A model generated the notes under the pieces. The model saw only the letters and a list, made by a program, of their open reading frames with translations. It made no database searches and was not told the DNA's origin. A stretch of DNA of 64,000 bases from Callipepla californica brunnescens (Eukaryota > Chordata > Aves > Galliformes > Odontophoridae). Within the stretch, counting starts at the first letter, position 1. Each line of letters starts with the position of its first letter. The stretch covers positions 1,116,001 to 1,180,000 of the forward strand of contig JALIRH010000005.1 in the NCBI GenBank assembly GCA_023055505.1. Direction: 5' to 3'. Shown one piece after another: positions 14,777-28,401 of the stretch. Made by a program: the position numbers and the translations under genes.

Positions 14777-14798
14777 AAAAAAAAAAAAAAAAAAAAAA
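14777..14798. repeat. Poly(A) run of 22
   Basis: Uninterrupted run of 22 A, about 0.7 kb from a similar run at 14044. Nothing recognisable precedes it. Confidence 0.95.
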
Positions 14799-17700
14799 CA
14801 ACAATCATTACCAAAACAAGTTTTAATACCATAGTCAAATACTCCACAGTTTAGTTGCTTCAAACTATCATTGCCCAAATATTCCAGTCACACATACTCA
14901 AAAGTCTCAGTAATTGCACTGCAGTGTGTTAATTTTGTGCACAGTTTGAATAAAGTTGAAAACAAGAGCAATCAAGTTTTCATAAGTTCAATAATGTGTA
15001 ATGCATCCAAGAGTAAACACAGTTGTAATATCAAATTGTAGGGAATGCTCCTTTGCCTTACAGGAAAAAAGATTAGGGAGGCATCTTTTATCTTGAAGAT
15101 GAACAATATAGATTACATTCAAGAACTGGCAGGATGTTTGTGTTCAATAAGAGCTGCCACAAAGAGGTTACCAGACATCTTGGGTTCAAGGAACAAAGAT
15201 ACAACTGAAATTTTATGTAGTTTGTATATCAAATAGCGTAGCAGTGGGCAAAATAGAGAATTCAAGTGATTGCTCACCAGCCATTTTGACAGCAGAAAAA
15301 TATCAGGATTCATACACTGGCTTCAAAGTGAGAAGCCTAGCCTTGCAAAGAAAATAACATCCTATGTAAGTTCATACTAAAGGGTAGATATTCAAGTAAA
15401 ATATTGAGATGAGAGTATCAGAAGAAGGATGTAAAGTTCCTTTCCTAATGAAGGAAGCTAAAAAACAAAACACCTCAGCAGACCACATTCTGTGATACTT
15501 AATGCTGTTGTTAGGGTATGCATAAGGAGTTGGAAAAAAAATATATATAGATTTGAGTCCAAGAAGAGTAGTCGATGTGGCACATTTCAGAATTCATGAT
15601 ATAAACAGTGTTTGAAATAAATTATGAAGCAGAAGTGTCAAGTAAAGCTAAGTATTAGCCAAGAAATATAGAAACACGAAATGCTAGAATTGAATGTAAT
15701 TGGGATTTCACAACTGAGTAGAATGTAGTTTTTTGACAACAGAAAAATTTCAGACTTTGAAAATCATTTGGAAATACCAAGTCACAGATGTAATTCTGGA
15801 TATCTTTTTAAGTACCATTACATTTTTACGTCTACTCCCATAATTGTTATGCCCTGAAGACTGCAAAGTACCATCACCACAAGTTTACAGAGAAATGTGT
15901 GTATACTTGGGAATCCTACCTTCCAGAAAAGAACACCCTGCTCATCAGCTTAATGGTGCAGTATTCTCTTCTGCATAGCAGAGTTAAAGGGACCAGAAAT
16001 TAAGTTTTGCAAGAGAGAGTGCTTGACTCTGTCTTAACAGTTAGCAAATGCTCCTGATCCCACACAGAAAGAAAATGCAACTGTTATCTTACAGGCTCCA
16101 ATTAAAGAAGAAGTTGGACATAATCATTCAGCTGCAGCCTGATGAAAAGTCCATTAATCCACCTTGATGCCCACCTTGACAGTGAAACCTTTGCTGTTTA
16201 TGTAGTGCATGCTTACCTTAGTGTCAATTTCATCTAATCATATTATATACTAAGGGGGAATTTAGGAGATGGTCTTGGAAACCTTGCTAGTCTCCTCTCC
16301 TGAAAGTGAATTCATCTATCTTACACTGGCTAGTCACTGATTACTAGAAGGTATAGAATGTAGAGCTCTGTAGGAAGACAGCAACTTTCCTGGACTAGAA
16401 TTCTTGAGTCAGGAGACAGAACACAAAAAACTAGTTTGAAACCATGCCACTCATTTTCACTTTCTCTAGGTTTAGTGATTCTTCAGCTCGTTATAACAGC
16501 ACGGTTTTCACAGGGAATTATTAGTATATACATCCATATGATTAGGGCAATAAAAAAAAAAAAAAGCAGAAATGTAAGGAATTTAAATTCTACATATTGC
16601 TACTCTAATAGAGGGGAAATAACTAAACTTAGGTTAATTTGATGAGATCTCTAAGCACTAGGATAAAGAGAGAAAATTTCACCCATGTAAGTTGAATTAG
16701 CCTTTATCACCACTACCTATTAACATGAAAATTATTCACGTTGGGTGAAAGGAAATACAGAAGTTCTTAATAACAGGAGAAAACTGCATCCTGTGACTCT
16801 CACATAGAGGGAAGCACTTGAACGGTCTAATAATTTAATCTATATCCTTTATATATAATATCTGTTCAAGTGGAGTGGTCTGATCTGAGTATATTTATGT
16901 TATAAGCTGAGTAACCTGGTTGTCCAAGATGGATTGATTCCATTTTGAGACACATGATTTTGTCCTTTTTAAATCAGTAGGCTCAGCATCTAACTCACTA
17001 TGGTCTGAGTTAGAAAATAGACGCCTAAATCAGAAGTGGTACAACCCACAGCACTGCTGCACAGATATCCTCCTGCCAGAGGCTATTCCAAAATTCATGA
17101 CTTGAAATATTTCAAATATTGTTCACGTACAGCAGTATTTACTGGACAGAACTCTGAATAGGTGTTAACAATAATAACTGCCCATCTTACTTCTAATAAT
17201 CCCTGAAAATTCACTGAATATGGTGAACTTTGTTACTGTATTGAGTAGACAAGTACAGGGCTATAAACAGCCTACTGGCAACTCCATTTCTGGGTAATTT
17301 GCATGCAGTATTTACACACTAAAGGTGTCTCTTTTTCACTTACATTGATAGTATGCAATAATGACAAAATTATCTACATGTTCTAAAAAAATCAAGTTAC
17401 ACATTCAGTAAGATTCATCTCTATCAACAACTAATTTATCACAATCATTCAAAAACTGCAAGGTGAGAGTACAGAGGTGAAGGTCATTTGACCTCACTTA
17501 ACCAAAACAGAAATGTAACCAAGTAACACATTTGATCTTTCAAATCAATAGATAAGCAGCATATCGGTTTATCAACAGAGGTTTCTCACAACACTAAATA
17601 TCTTCTCTTTACTTTCTCTTAAGTTTTCACACTACAAAGAAGTAATGACAAAACTAGAGATTTTCAAAATGACCACTATCATCAAAGAAATAAAATACTA

Positions 17701-20700
17701 CCGTTGTTAACCTTTGTAATTGCCTAAATTAAGCAAAATATAGTTGATTCCAAATGGTCTCATTTCCAGGCATTTATAGACTGGGAATAGCAGCATTTAA
17801 TTTATACACATCACACTCAAACTAATTATCTACATATGCAAAGAGAACAAATAATAGTTCAACTAGGAGATATTAGAGAGACTTCTACTGGGAGAAAGAA
17901 AAAGGAAATGATCAATATCTGGCTAAAAGTTTTCTAGCAATAACTTTCACATAAACATCATGTCCCTCCTTTGCCATATTTTTTTTCAGTGCTCTTGGTA
18001 TACATTTTCTCAAAAACAACCTTAAACAGTGGCTTACATTCCTGTTTTAAACTGTATCTATGTGGCCCCTATGATTTGCTTTCCATCAGAAGGTTGCTAC
18101 CTGCCTTTGTGACCACGCTTCTAAATCTTTCTCAGGCATTATCATTTATGTTACTGAAGGTGGTTTCAAACTCTTCACATATGAAGCAGAACTCATGTAA
18201 AATGCATGTGAAATAACTGAGGATCCAAAGGACAACACAAGAGCTCAAAAAGAAAATTATTGGCTTTCTGGTCTTCAGTAACCTCTAAATTGCCTCCAAT
18301 AGGCTAGTTTACCTATGCCTTCTTTTAAAAGCCAGTAACAAGTCTGCTCTCTCCTCAAAAATAAGCAAGCTATCTTCAGTCAAGGTTGGCCCTAAATTTC
18401 ACACATGAAAGTGTGAGCAAAATAGGATTAACAGAACCAACAGCAGCTTGATAAGCCTTTTATGTTCAGTGATACATTCATGTGCACATTACAATTTTCC
18501 ATATTAAAGGTTCACTTTTAACTGAAACTAATTGGGAAGGTTTGGAACTCATTTGAATTCTTTCAGTTTGCTACAGAGAAACTAAAACAAAAGAGGCATT
18601 GAGATTAACAGCTCATTAATTCTTAGAGGCAATCCATTTAAAGTTACATAATTCAGGGAAAGATTATGCTTGTTTACACATTGTGATTCTCCAATAAAAT
18701 AATTGCATGTTTACATATTTGTTTTATTCCTGATACTCCTCACATGTACCAGCCACGTCCTTTGCTACACTTCAAAGGAAAAGCAAGCTCCTGTGCTCAA
18801 GTTACCTTGGTTATTCACCTTTCTACATCCTCAACAAGGGACTTCTTTGTTGTCATGTTCTCAGCAGAATAGGACAATCTCAGAAGGAAAAACATTCACA
18901 GAAATTAAGACCTCTGCTTAAAAACAGTGAAGTGGCCCATCCGTTCCTAATTTGAGACTCCTAGACCACCTAAATGCATAACTGGTACCTTCACTCTGAG
19001 TAGAACACTGAACATACTTCCTTCAAGAATGAGAGTTCTTCACTCAACAAATACTATATAGAAATTTACATAATTTAGCATTAATTTCTTGTAGGAAAAG
19101 AGATCTCTGAAAATCTACTTCTCATGTTAAAGAAATATTTTGGCTTCTGGAAACAGTATACTAAAATACACTGCTACATACACTGCTTATTCGGGTCCCT
19201 AATGTTTCTAATTTGGCAACAAGTGTCAGTAGATACTTTCCATTGCAATTCTGTAACCTGATCTGCAACTGAACTCACATTAAATGGGAACAGTAACTTA
19301 GGTCACACAGCCTACGTTTCAAATCCATGTGCAAGTGAACGTGGAAACACTTACACATTGTAAGGAAATAACTAATTTGAACATCCATGAAGAAGCATAT
19401 GCTGTTTGTTTGCTGTTTTTCTAATTCATTTATATGCCACACCAGCAAAAAAAAAAAAGAAAAAAAAAACACAAATAAGATACTAGACCATTCTTAATGA
19501 CAAGGTTTAAACAAATATTGAATATTTGTATACTGAATGAGCTCTAGGACATTGCTTTCAGTGAAAACAACCTAAGCTTCTGCAATTAAAATCTGTACCG
19601 TAATGGACAAGCAGTTCAATCAGTATTGCAAAATAAACTCAACTGCAGTCTTCAAACTCATGGCTTAGCAACACGAATATTTCCACTGTTATATTTTCAA
19701 ACTACCGGATAATCCCTATCATCAAGTCTCTCACAATTTTCTAAGTATTACAGATCTTGTCTTTTTACTCTACCATACGTATCTTTTCCATGTAAGGAAT
19801 GATTATGCCAGTCAAATGTCATAAAACACTTCATCTGTCATTGCACAAACAATGATATTTAACCAAAGAAGGGTCTAGGAACAAGTACTTTTTGTGAAGA
19901 AACATACCTAAGCTGATCAAATGCAAACCTATGCAAAAAATGTGTAAAATTTGATCTAATCTGTTTACTCTGCTTGCACTCTCTCTACTTCAAGAATTCA
20001 GTCTTTAATGTAGTATCAGAGATCAAATTCTTCCCTGTCAATTAATTCTTTTGAGTCTATCAGATACATTGCAATAGCCGGTATTTGTTTTTTGCAACCA
20101 TAGTGACGAAATGTGTTTATTGGCTATGGTCACAAAAACTCCAAGCAAGTATTTGTCTTTGTTTAATATCAGAAGACCTGAATGCCACATAACAGGGGTT
20201 TGGGGAACAGAACTACAAAATATATTTTGCAACATTTCTCAGACACCCACCTACCAGTGCGATTTTTCAATTAATTGAAAAATTTTTATGTGCTATAATA
20301 CAAATTCATAAGAAGGGATCAGATCAGATCTTCATCTAGCACAGTATTATGGATTGATTATCTCTGAAACTCTTAAAATTTTTACTCTTGAAGATGCATT
20401 TAACTCCTACATCTATAGTTTAAGTTAATTTTTGTTAGATTCTGGTAAGACAACATTTTTTAAAATCAAGGAGCTGTGTTGTGATCAAGAAAACTTTAAA
20501 CTATAAATTCTTAAAGGAATTCAGGAATTGGAATGTTTGTCCCAGTTTGGCTATCCAGAACTCATGATCCATCAAAGTCACTAAGACTATTAGCACAGTT
20601 GGTCAGGCTCACAAAGAATGACAGATGTACAGAAGATCAACACTGAATGGATGATATCAAAGGAATGTCTGCCAAAGATTATCAGCATCTTATATAGAAT

Positions 20701-21566
20701 TATATAGAGGAATATAAGTATTACATACTCCAAGACCATTAAAGAATGTGAAACGCCACAAATCTGTACTGAAAAATAAAAATGGAACAGTCTGTACCTG
20801 ATGCCAAAGTTACAAAAGCACAGACTGACTTCACCACCATAAGTCTTTTCATGTTAGTCCAGATGGTGGAGAAAAAAAAAAAAAAAGCCCAAAGCTTCCC
20901 TATTCTAGCATAGTTTTAAGTGTCTTGGGGTACAGAAATTACAATCATTGCATTGATTAGAAACTTTGACAGCTGCAGATTCCTTTAATTCAGTGACATA
21001 CATTTTCCATTCCTCAAAAAATTTAATTTCTCATCTTGCAAAGATATGGAAACAAGCATTTTCTATAGTACACTGGATAATCTTGTTTTCAAGATGATAT
21101 ACACCAAGTAGAAACTCTAAGGGGATGAAACTACATTCTAGTTTATGCTTTAGTACTTGTTTTACAAAGTGTCTTACAGCAATCACACCACACAAGATAA
21201 AACAGTACAGTTCAGAAGGAATTAAAAATACATTTAATAACTTCTCACTGGATTAAATCCATTTGACTAAGACAATGGAGTAGCTCATGATTAGAAAAAT
21301 TTGTCTGAACATAGAACATCTTTCTTTCATTATTGAAAGAGTAATTCCCTCCAAAACAAGCAAACCAAATAATTCCTCTTTTTCCCTAGCTGATACGCAG
21401 AATCCAGTACAATCTTTACGACAACAACCTTCAGTTGAGATTTCTTCTAAAATCTTTTAAGCATCTTGGGTATTCTCATTTTCACATAGTTTTAGATGCT
21501 GAAAATTAAAGGAAAAATTCAACGGAGGAGTCTGAAATGACAAATTTTATAGGTAAACTAGATATA

Positions 21567-21925
21567 TGAGGGCTGCTCCTTTTATCACCTTTTATTTTTG
21601 AGTTAAAGTCCAGGTTTGGCACCTTCTGACTTCCATCTGTTCAGACTAGTGAAGGATGGACTGCATGGGCAACATTTTCCTAGCAACAATGCCATCAGAG
21701 GAACTGTGACACACTGAGTCACCTCCACTGGTACAGATTTTTATAAGCACAGGAAGCAGGTTCTTGTTCATTGCTAGTGAAAATGCATAACTAATGACAG
21801 CAACTAAGTTGAAAAAGCAGTGCTCTGTAGCTGAGAATTTCCCCTATCAAATAGAGGTATTGTGATCTTGGTAGTTGCTGTAGATCCCACGGAAATTAAA
21901 AGGAGACATTACTTACAGAGCCATC
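21567..21925 (+). mobile_element. Galluhop (Mariner1_GG), internally deleted copy with both ends
   Basis: The left end TGAGGGCTGCTCC sits next to a TA dinucleotide. Within about 20 bp the sequence jumps to the 3' part of the element: a block corresponding to the end of the mariner transposase (around GGCACCTTCTGACTTCC and GGATGGACTGCATGGGCAAC), the tail GTAGCTGAGAATTTCCCC and CTATCAAATAGAGGTATTGT, and a degenerate right inverted repeat ending near 21925 next to TA. Nearly all of the transposase is missing, so this is a non-autonomous remnant about 360 bp long. Identification is from memory of the chicken element and indicates a galliform or close relative. Confidence 0.8.
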
Positions 21926-24900
21926 TATATCTAAGTAGTTATATTATTTTAGGCATCATGGGAATTGCACCTCCTGAGGAGTACTCAAATGACTGGAATT
22001 ATACTGTCCAACTGATATTTCCCATTTACTGCAGAATTTCAAATACGATCAAATAACATTACAAGTTATGCTATGATCTGATCATTTCTGCAGCACATAA
22101 ACCACATGATATACAAACCATTTCTGCCATGTATGCTGTCATAAAACTTTAACATGTAAATATCCACTAAATACGGTGAATAAAAATTACTTTACTACCA
22201 CCAGATAGAATTCCTAACTATTTTGAACTTCACATCTCACATACTAGTTTCACATTTTTTGAGGGCAAGAGTTTTGTCCATTGAGAATCAATAAGTATAT
22301 CTGCCACTTAACTGTGTAAGTGTCGTTCTTTTCCAGTTCTGTTTTCTGCTTCAATGAGACAGCCCAACATATGCACAGCCAGACTATTGCTAATGGCTTA
22401 TCCATGCCAGTATGAACTCTCAGTGGAATTTCTAGATTAACATTGCTCTTTGTCTGCCTGGCTGAAACAATGAACATATGTTTTAAATAGATGAGCCTCT
22501 TCTGACCATATAAACTAACCTGGCATAGAAGGCCAATGACATCAGATAATAGCAAATATTTATAAATATTGAAGTGGTTTTCCTTTGTCTAGCTTCTATT
22601 TTTGAGTACTGAAACCAAATGTCACAAGTCATGCATCACCAAACTCAAAGAAAACCAAATTTTCTGAGAAAATGAAGTAACTGACTTTGAAAGCCAAACA
22701 ATGACTTTAACTAAAATGGTCCCTATCATCACTCTTTACCACAGTGTGCCTTTACGACACTACTATAACATATACTGGTAATCTGATCTTCTACCTCATC
22801 TCTTATCTAACAGAAAAAAAATTGTCCTTAGAAGTAAAACTCCATTATAGTCACAGAATTGCACTGTAACTCAGCAATTGAACTTGACTTGTACACATGC
22901 AATCTAACTTGCACTCTCAAATACTTGACCTGTTACATTTGGCACTGGACTGTAAGAGATAAACACGAGCTCTTTTTTTCTATGTTTAATCACAATATGT
23001 AACAGATTTTCAAAAGGACTCCTGAAATAACAGTAGAGACAAAAGCTACTATCTGGAAACAATTTTTAACTTCCACAACAAGAAAGATGTTTTTTTTTTA
23101 TCACTAATTTCCAATATGTTTTTAACTTCATACCTACTATTATAGGCTTAAAACTTGACTTGCAGAAGTTAAAAATCACAATGGATAAACGGAGCATTAA
23201 AAGTCATTTTGAAGACCTCATAATTCTGGAAGAACTACCTTTGTTTTAGTGTTCCTAAACATGGCAACAAGAGCTTTGGTACTAACTAGCTAATTACAAG
23301 TGTTGTATGAATGTTCAGTTTTTTATTATTCTTACAAAAATCTTATTGTTTAATATTTCCATGTCTTTAAAATTATTATTTCTGAAAGTTAGATTGCTAT
23401 GACAAAAACCTCCCTTATTGTACTATTCATTTCTCTTGCCTTCTGAAAGTTTACTCTGAATTTATTAACTTGCCATGTAATTATGAAGGCACTGTATCAA
23501 AAGGAATTGACATTAGTGTAGGCTTTTATTTATTCACAACAGCTATACTCTTATAGTTGAAGCACCATCTCATTATAACTAGATTTCTTATTAAAATTCC
23601 CTGCATGTGATACAAAACCTGATTTTCAAATAGTTTTCAAAAATAAAAGCCCTAATAGCAGCTTAGGCAACTCCAAGCTGATTAGCATTTTAAACAAATG
23701 TTCCAAAATAGCCCTAAAGGTCGATGAAGTGTTTTAGTAGGACTAATCTATCTAACCTGCTGGAGATATATGAGAGCCTGTATTTGGCTTGTCTTCATCT
23801 TTACAGATTTCAGACTTCAAAGCAACTTTCTTCTGATTAAGAAGCATCCAGAATATGTATGTAATCCCTCCAAGAGGTTACCTAATTGGGTCAGCCTTTG
23901 TGACTTTAAATTGAACCTACATAGGGCTATATTGTAAAGCAAGTTAAATGTCAAGCTTTTCTGACATGAGATAAGATTGTAAGGAACCCATATAAGTAGC
24001 ATAAGCTACATTAAAATCATCCATTTTCGAATAAGGTTCCCAGCACCACTTAAATGGTATTTTAATTTACAAATAGCTAAATTCCAGAAAGAAATACTGT
24101 AATTGACACACCTTTCAAGTCACTATAATTATACTTAGTATATTCCTTAATGTAGTTAATCACAGACTAAAAACAATTCACCTAAACAACTAGTGAAGGC
24201 TCAGAGGCATCTGGGCAAGATATATGCTATGCTAACAGCTCCTAGGGCACATTAGTGAGATCTATGCCATGTAAGTGCATTCAGCAGTCTTAATTCAGAA
24301 ATCAAGTGACGATGTTTTTAATGGGGACCTTAACAACATCACTGTGTATGCACCTTCTAATAAAAAAGCTAGAATCTAATACTTACCATACTGCAAAAAC
24401 TGTCACTGGGAAAACTACTGATGCTATGGAAGATGCTTCTAATTCAGGGACAGAAACTGTCCACGTATATTAAATCAGCAGCATAATATTTGAGCTCCTT
24501 GTTTAACTACAATATAATATAGAAACACATAGGAACACAATTAGAAGCTGATGAGTAGCTGAGAATAAATAGTACTGAAGAGTAAGGCTTAGCCATACAG
24601 TCTCTCTGGAAATAACTATTCCCTTCTGTTATGATCAAAAGCATCCTGAATTTGGTTTCCTAACGGAGATCATTGGTTAATGAAAGCCTTTTTAACTCAC
24701 CAAACCACAGAACTAGAGAACACGTGTGGATGGGGAACAACAGCTCCTAATCTGATTATTAGGATATATTGTAATTAATATAATTTCTATATAAACTGCT
24801 ACCTTGACTGAAAAGAGTGTCCATTTTCTGAAGGGAAAAGAATCGGTCACAAAGGTTCTCCCTATCGACAGTGTTAAAAATTCTAAAATCTGAAGAAGTA

Positions 24901-26445
24901 ATCAGGGTTGCAGAAATACTCATATTCCTCAGCTCACCTAGGACACTGGAAACCACATGCTTATCTTCTCATTTTCATATTCATTCTAAAAAACTACCTA
25001 TATTTTGAGTACAAAGAGGGGATCTCTTCAAAAAGCTCATTTCTACAAATAACATGAAGCAGATCTCACAATTATTTTATTTCTAAGTTAGTTTCACGGA
25101 CAACTTCAGGACTAAAGCCAACTACACAAAACCCTAACAATTAACATTATGATTTTTCTCCACAGTCATGTAGACTGTCTCTAATAAAAATAGAACTAAA
25201 CTTGTATTCTACTGATTTTTAGTGCCTTTCAAACAGTTTTACCTCATTGCAGGCCTTTCATGGCTCTTGCTTTGTGATTGTATAACTGAAAACATATTGC
25301 AGGGATATATGAAAAGAAAATATTAATGTGCCAACAAATTGGCTTATAAAAAAAAAAAAAAACCTCACCATATTATGACCTTTCCAGCAACTACTCCACA
25401 TAAATAAGAACATAAATGTATTTATTTTGAACATTTTTTTTTTGACATTGAGAGAGCTCAGTGACATAGAAAATACTCTGTAATACACATTCTTGTCTAT
25501 TTCTCAAGTCAAATATGACTTCCCAGTAGCACTATTAGTTCCACTTTACCATTATAAAAAGAGACAGGACATGCTGTCAGTACTGTAGTGAGAGTCCTCA
25601 CATTTCTTTCCTGATATATGACAAGCATTGCATACTCAAGTGAGACAGAGTAGGAGTGGAAATCTAGTCATTATTCCTACTTGTTGAAAAAAAAACACAG
25701 CTTTTTCATATTATAATATATTAACAAAGATCTCACCATAACCAGATTAAGGAAATGCATCAAAATGCCACATGCCTACAGATAAAAGAAAACATCATAG
25801 ATGGGAAAAGTACACCTTCCAATTACCTATACCCTCTCCCCACCTTATTTTCTTTGCTTTTTTAAATTCTGCTTAGTAAAAACTGACACATGCAGGTGAA
25901 TAAACTGTTTTCTTCCCATATATAACTTTCGAATGTCAGAGATGTTATCTCAAGAAGTAAACTACGTTCTCTCTAGATAATACCCACTGTCTTGGAAGAA
26001 AAGCCAGAAATAATAGAAGTAGTACGATATTTTCTGACAAACTATTAAGAATTTATCCAAAGTTAGAGCTAACAAGAAGAGTTAAATTTCTCCATAAGAC
26101 TGTAGCTGCCAGGCCACAGTGCTTCATTAGGCAATGTTGCCTCCATTGTTTTATTTAGGAAAAAAAAAAAAAAAAAAAGATGTGTAATATGTCAGCAAAA
26201 TATATTTTGTCACCCTAAAAAAACATTGAGTAACTATAGTAAAAAAAAAAAATTAAAGATGTCAAATGAACATATTGTGTTTTTAAAATGTTGTGCAAGA
26301 ACCATATTCCATATGCACAAATCAGCACTATCAGCTGACTAAAGAAAAAAATAGTATATTGCTCCCAAATGTATATGAAAGATCACCTGATCTGTGCATC
26401 TCAGAGAGAACATTGTATACTTGTCTAGCAGTGTTCTAGAGAAAT

Positions 26446-26471
26446 ATATCACACTCCTATATCACACTCCT
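26446..26471. repeat. Two tandem copies of a 13-bp unit
   Basis: ATATCACACTCCT is repeated exactly twice, head to tail. It looks like a small slippage duplication. Confidence 0.9.
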
Positions 26472-26841
26472 CAAAAAGTATTCGCCCCAAAATACAGATA
26501 CTGGCAGAAGTGTACATGTGAAGTTGAAAAGAACCTAATATATTCTTTTGCTTTGCACTTTTATAAGTGCAATATTTGTAAGCTAAAACAAACACGTTTG
26601 AAAGGGTATTTCTAACCACTGATATGTTACTGAAAACAAGTCAGTTGATGTGCAATTTGATTTGAATTCAGGAGGAAACTAAAAATGCTATTTAGAGCTC
26701 TCAACATTACTTATATTTTAAAACTTTACGGTTCTATCTCAAGTCTTCTTTCAGTACTAATATGTCACCTGTTCTATACAGCAATTCTCACCATGCAAAC
26801 ATTACAATGTTAATACTCGAGTTAAGATAATGTGGTCATGT

Positions 26842-26854
26842 CTCCCTCTAGTGC
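26842..26854 (-). promoter_or_regulatory. CTCF-like motif
   Basis: The minus strand reads GCACTAGAGGGAG, 11 of 13 matches to the core CTCF consensus. Weaker than the 6702 site because of the A in place of the conserved C. Confidence 0.28.
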
Positions 26855-28381
26855 CTGTACCTGTTCTGTTTAGTTTTAAGTGGATTTTAAAAGGTGACAG
26901 AGCCTGAAGTTTGGTAAAGTCCTCACAGAAATCAAGCAAGGATTAATATTTTAAAAGTTAAATCTGTCTATAAATACTTGTTTTCTTGCTTTGGGAAAGT
27001 GAGATGTTTAAGCCAAAGAGCAAATAAAGAAAATAGGAATGTAATTTATCTATTAGTATAGTCTGATAATTTTCAGTGTTCTCTCAGCCTTTATTTTAAA
27101 TTTACTAACTTCTTTCAGTGGGAAAACACTTGACTCAGCATGGATACACTGTAGTAATCTGGCATCTTCTATATGGATAAAAGTAAACAGCCTATTATAC
27201 TAAGTTGCTTTATCTCCACCAAAGAGAATGAAATATCTGTCTATTGAAAGTATGAATGCTGATTTTCTTAAGTTGCTTATTATGCCTAACAAAAGACGTT
27301 TGTTTTGCGCTAGTGTTGATCTCTGCAGGATACTCTCTCCTAGAACTCATGCACAGTATCTTTTATTTATTTTTTTAATTATAGAAAATAAGATTAGAAA
27401 ACTGGTTAAGTTCATACCAGTCAAACATGAGATAATTCTTCAAAATATTTCCCAAGAGAAATCAACTCTTAAAAAAAAATTAACAGGATATTCTGCTAGA
27501 GTAACAAAAGTGTTAATTAAGTAATTCTACACTCTATACTCAGCCATCTGCTTTACAACTCACAAAATAAATTAGCAGCCAGAAAGTTAGGAACCTAGAA
27601 CAAATGAACCTAAGATTTGAACACCTAGAAAGTCAATGTCCTATCAGGTTTCATACCCAGTGAAATGAAGCTATTTTACTTAAACAGTATTTCTACCGTG
27701 ATCTTATGATTATCTGTATTCACATCATTCCTCTGCTTTGTATGAACTTTCGTCAATTATAATCATTCCTTTTTGTGTTCATCTTTAAAATATTTGCATG
27801 AACAATCTCTTAAGTAGAAAGAAATTTCATAGAGCTATGAATTACTTATAGTAGAAAATATTATATATAGTGAATATACAGTGCCAGTGGAGAGAATACT
27901 AAAACATCTATCAAGTAGGAAAAATCAACCTAGATGCAACAATACCTAAATATTCATTAATTGTAGAACTTCATGATTTTGAGCTAAATTGAATAAATCA
28001 ACAGGTAATTACCATGTTACTTTCAATCACAGTATGAGAAATATAAGTTCTCATTTTCACACATTTCACTGCTATTATTAGTACTTATGAAGTTGCTCTT
28101 TGGGGTTTAACAACTAGCTTTTCTGTTCTTAAAAGAAAAGTTAATTTTAAATTGAAATGCATAAGAACATATAAATACACACACAAATACAAACAGAGGT
28201 ATCCTTATTCGGGACATTTACAATAAGATTGCTCAAAGCCTCTATTTGCTAGAATACAGGGGAAAAAAAATAAACTGTTTAAATAAGAATGTCTATGCAC
28301 TATTAATCTCTGTGCCGTTCAGTCTCCAAACACTTGGGGGGCAGATGCTCTCAGCCCTGGATTACCACAAGTATGAGAACT

Positions 28382-28401
28382 TAATACTTAGTAATACTTA
28401 G
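28382..28401. repeat. Two tandem copies of a 10-bp unit
   Basis: TAATACTTAG is repeated exactly twice. A simple local duplication. Confidence 0.9.

Larger units (their letters stand above)
8346..21566. other. Intergenic, AT-rich
   Basis: 13 kb with no recognisable exon, RNA gene or full-length transposon on either strand. Two long poly(A) runs lie near 14 kb. The longest open frames are about 90 codons and look like chance. Confidence 0.65.

Noticed and set aside
14044..14798. Poly(A) runs as tails of processed retrocopies
   Set aside because: No gene-like sequence precedes them and no target-site duplications were seen.
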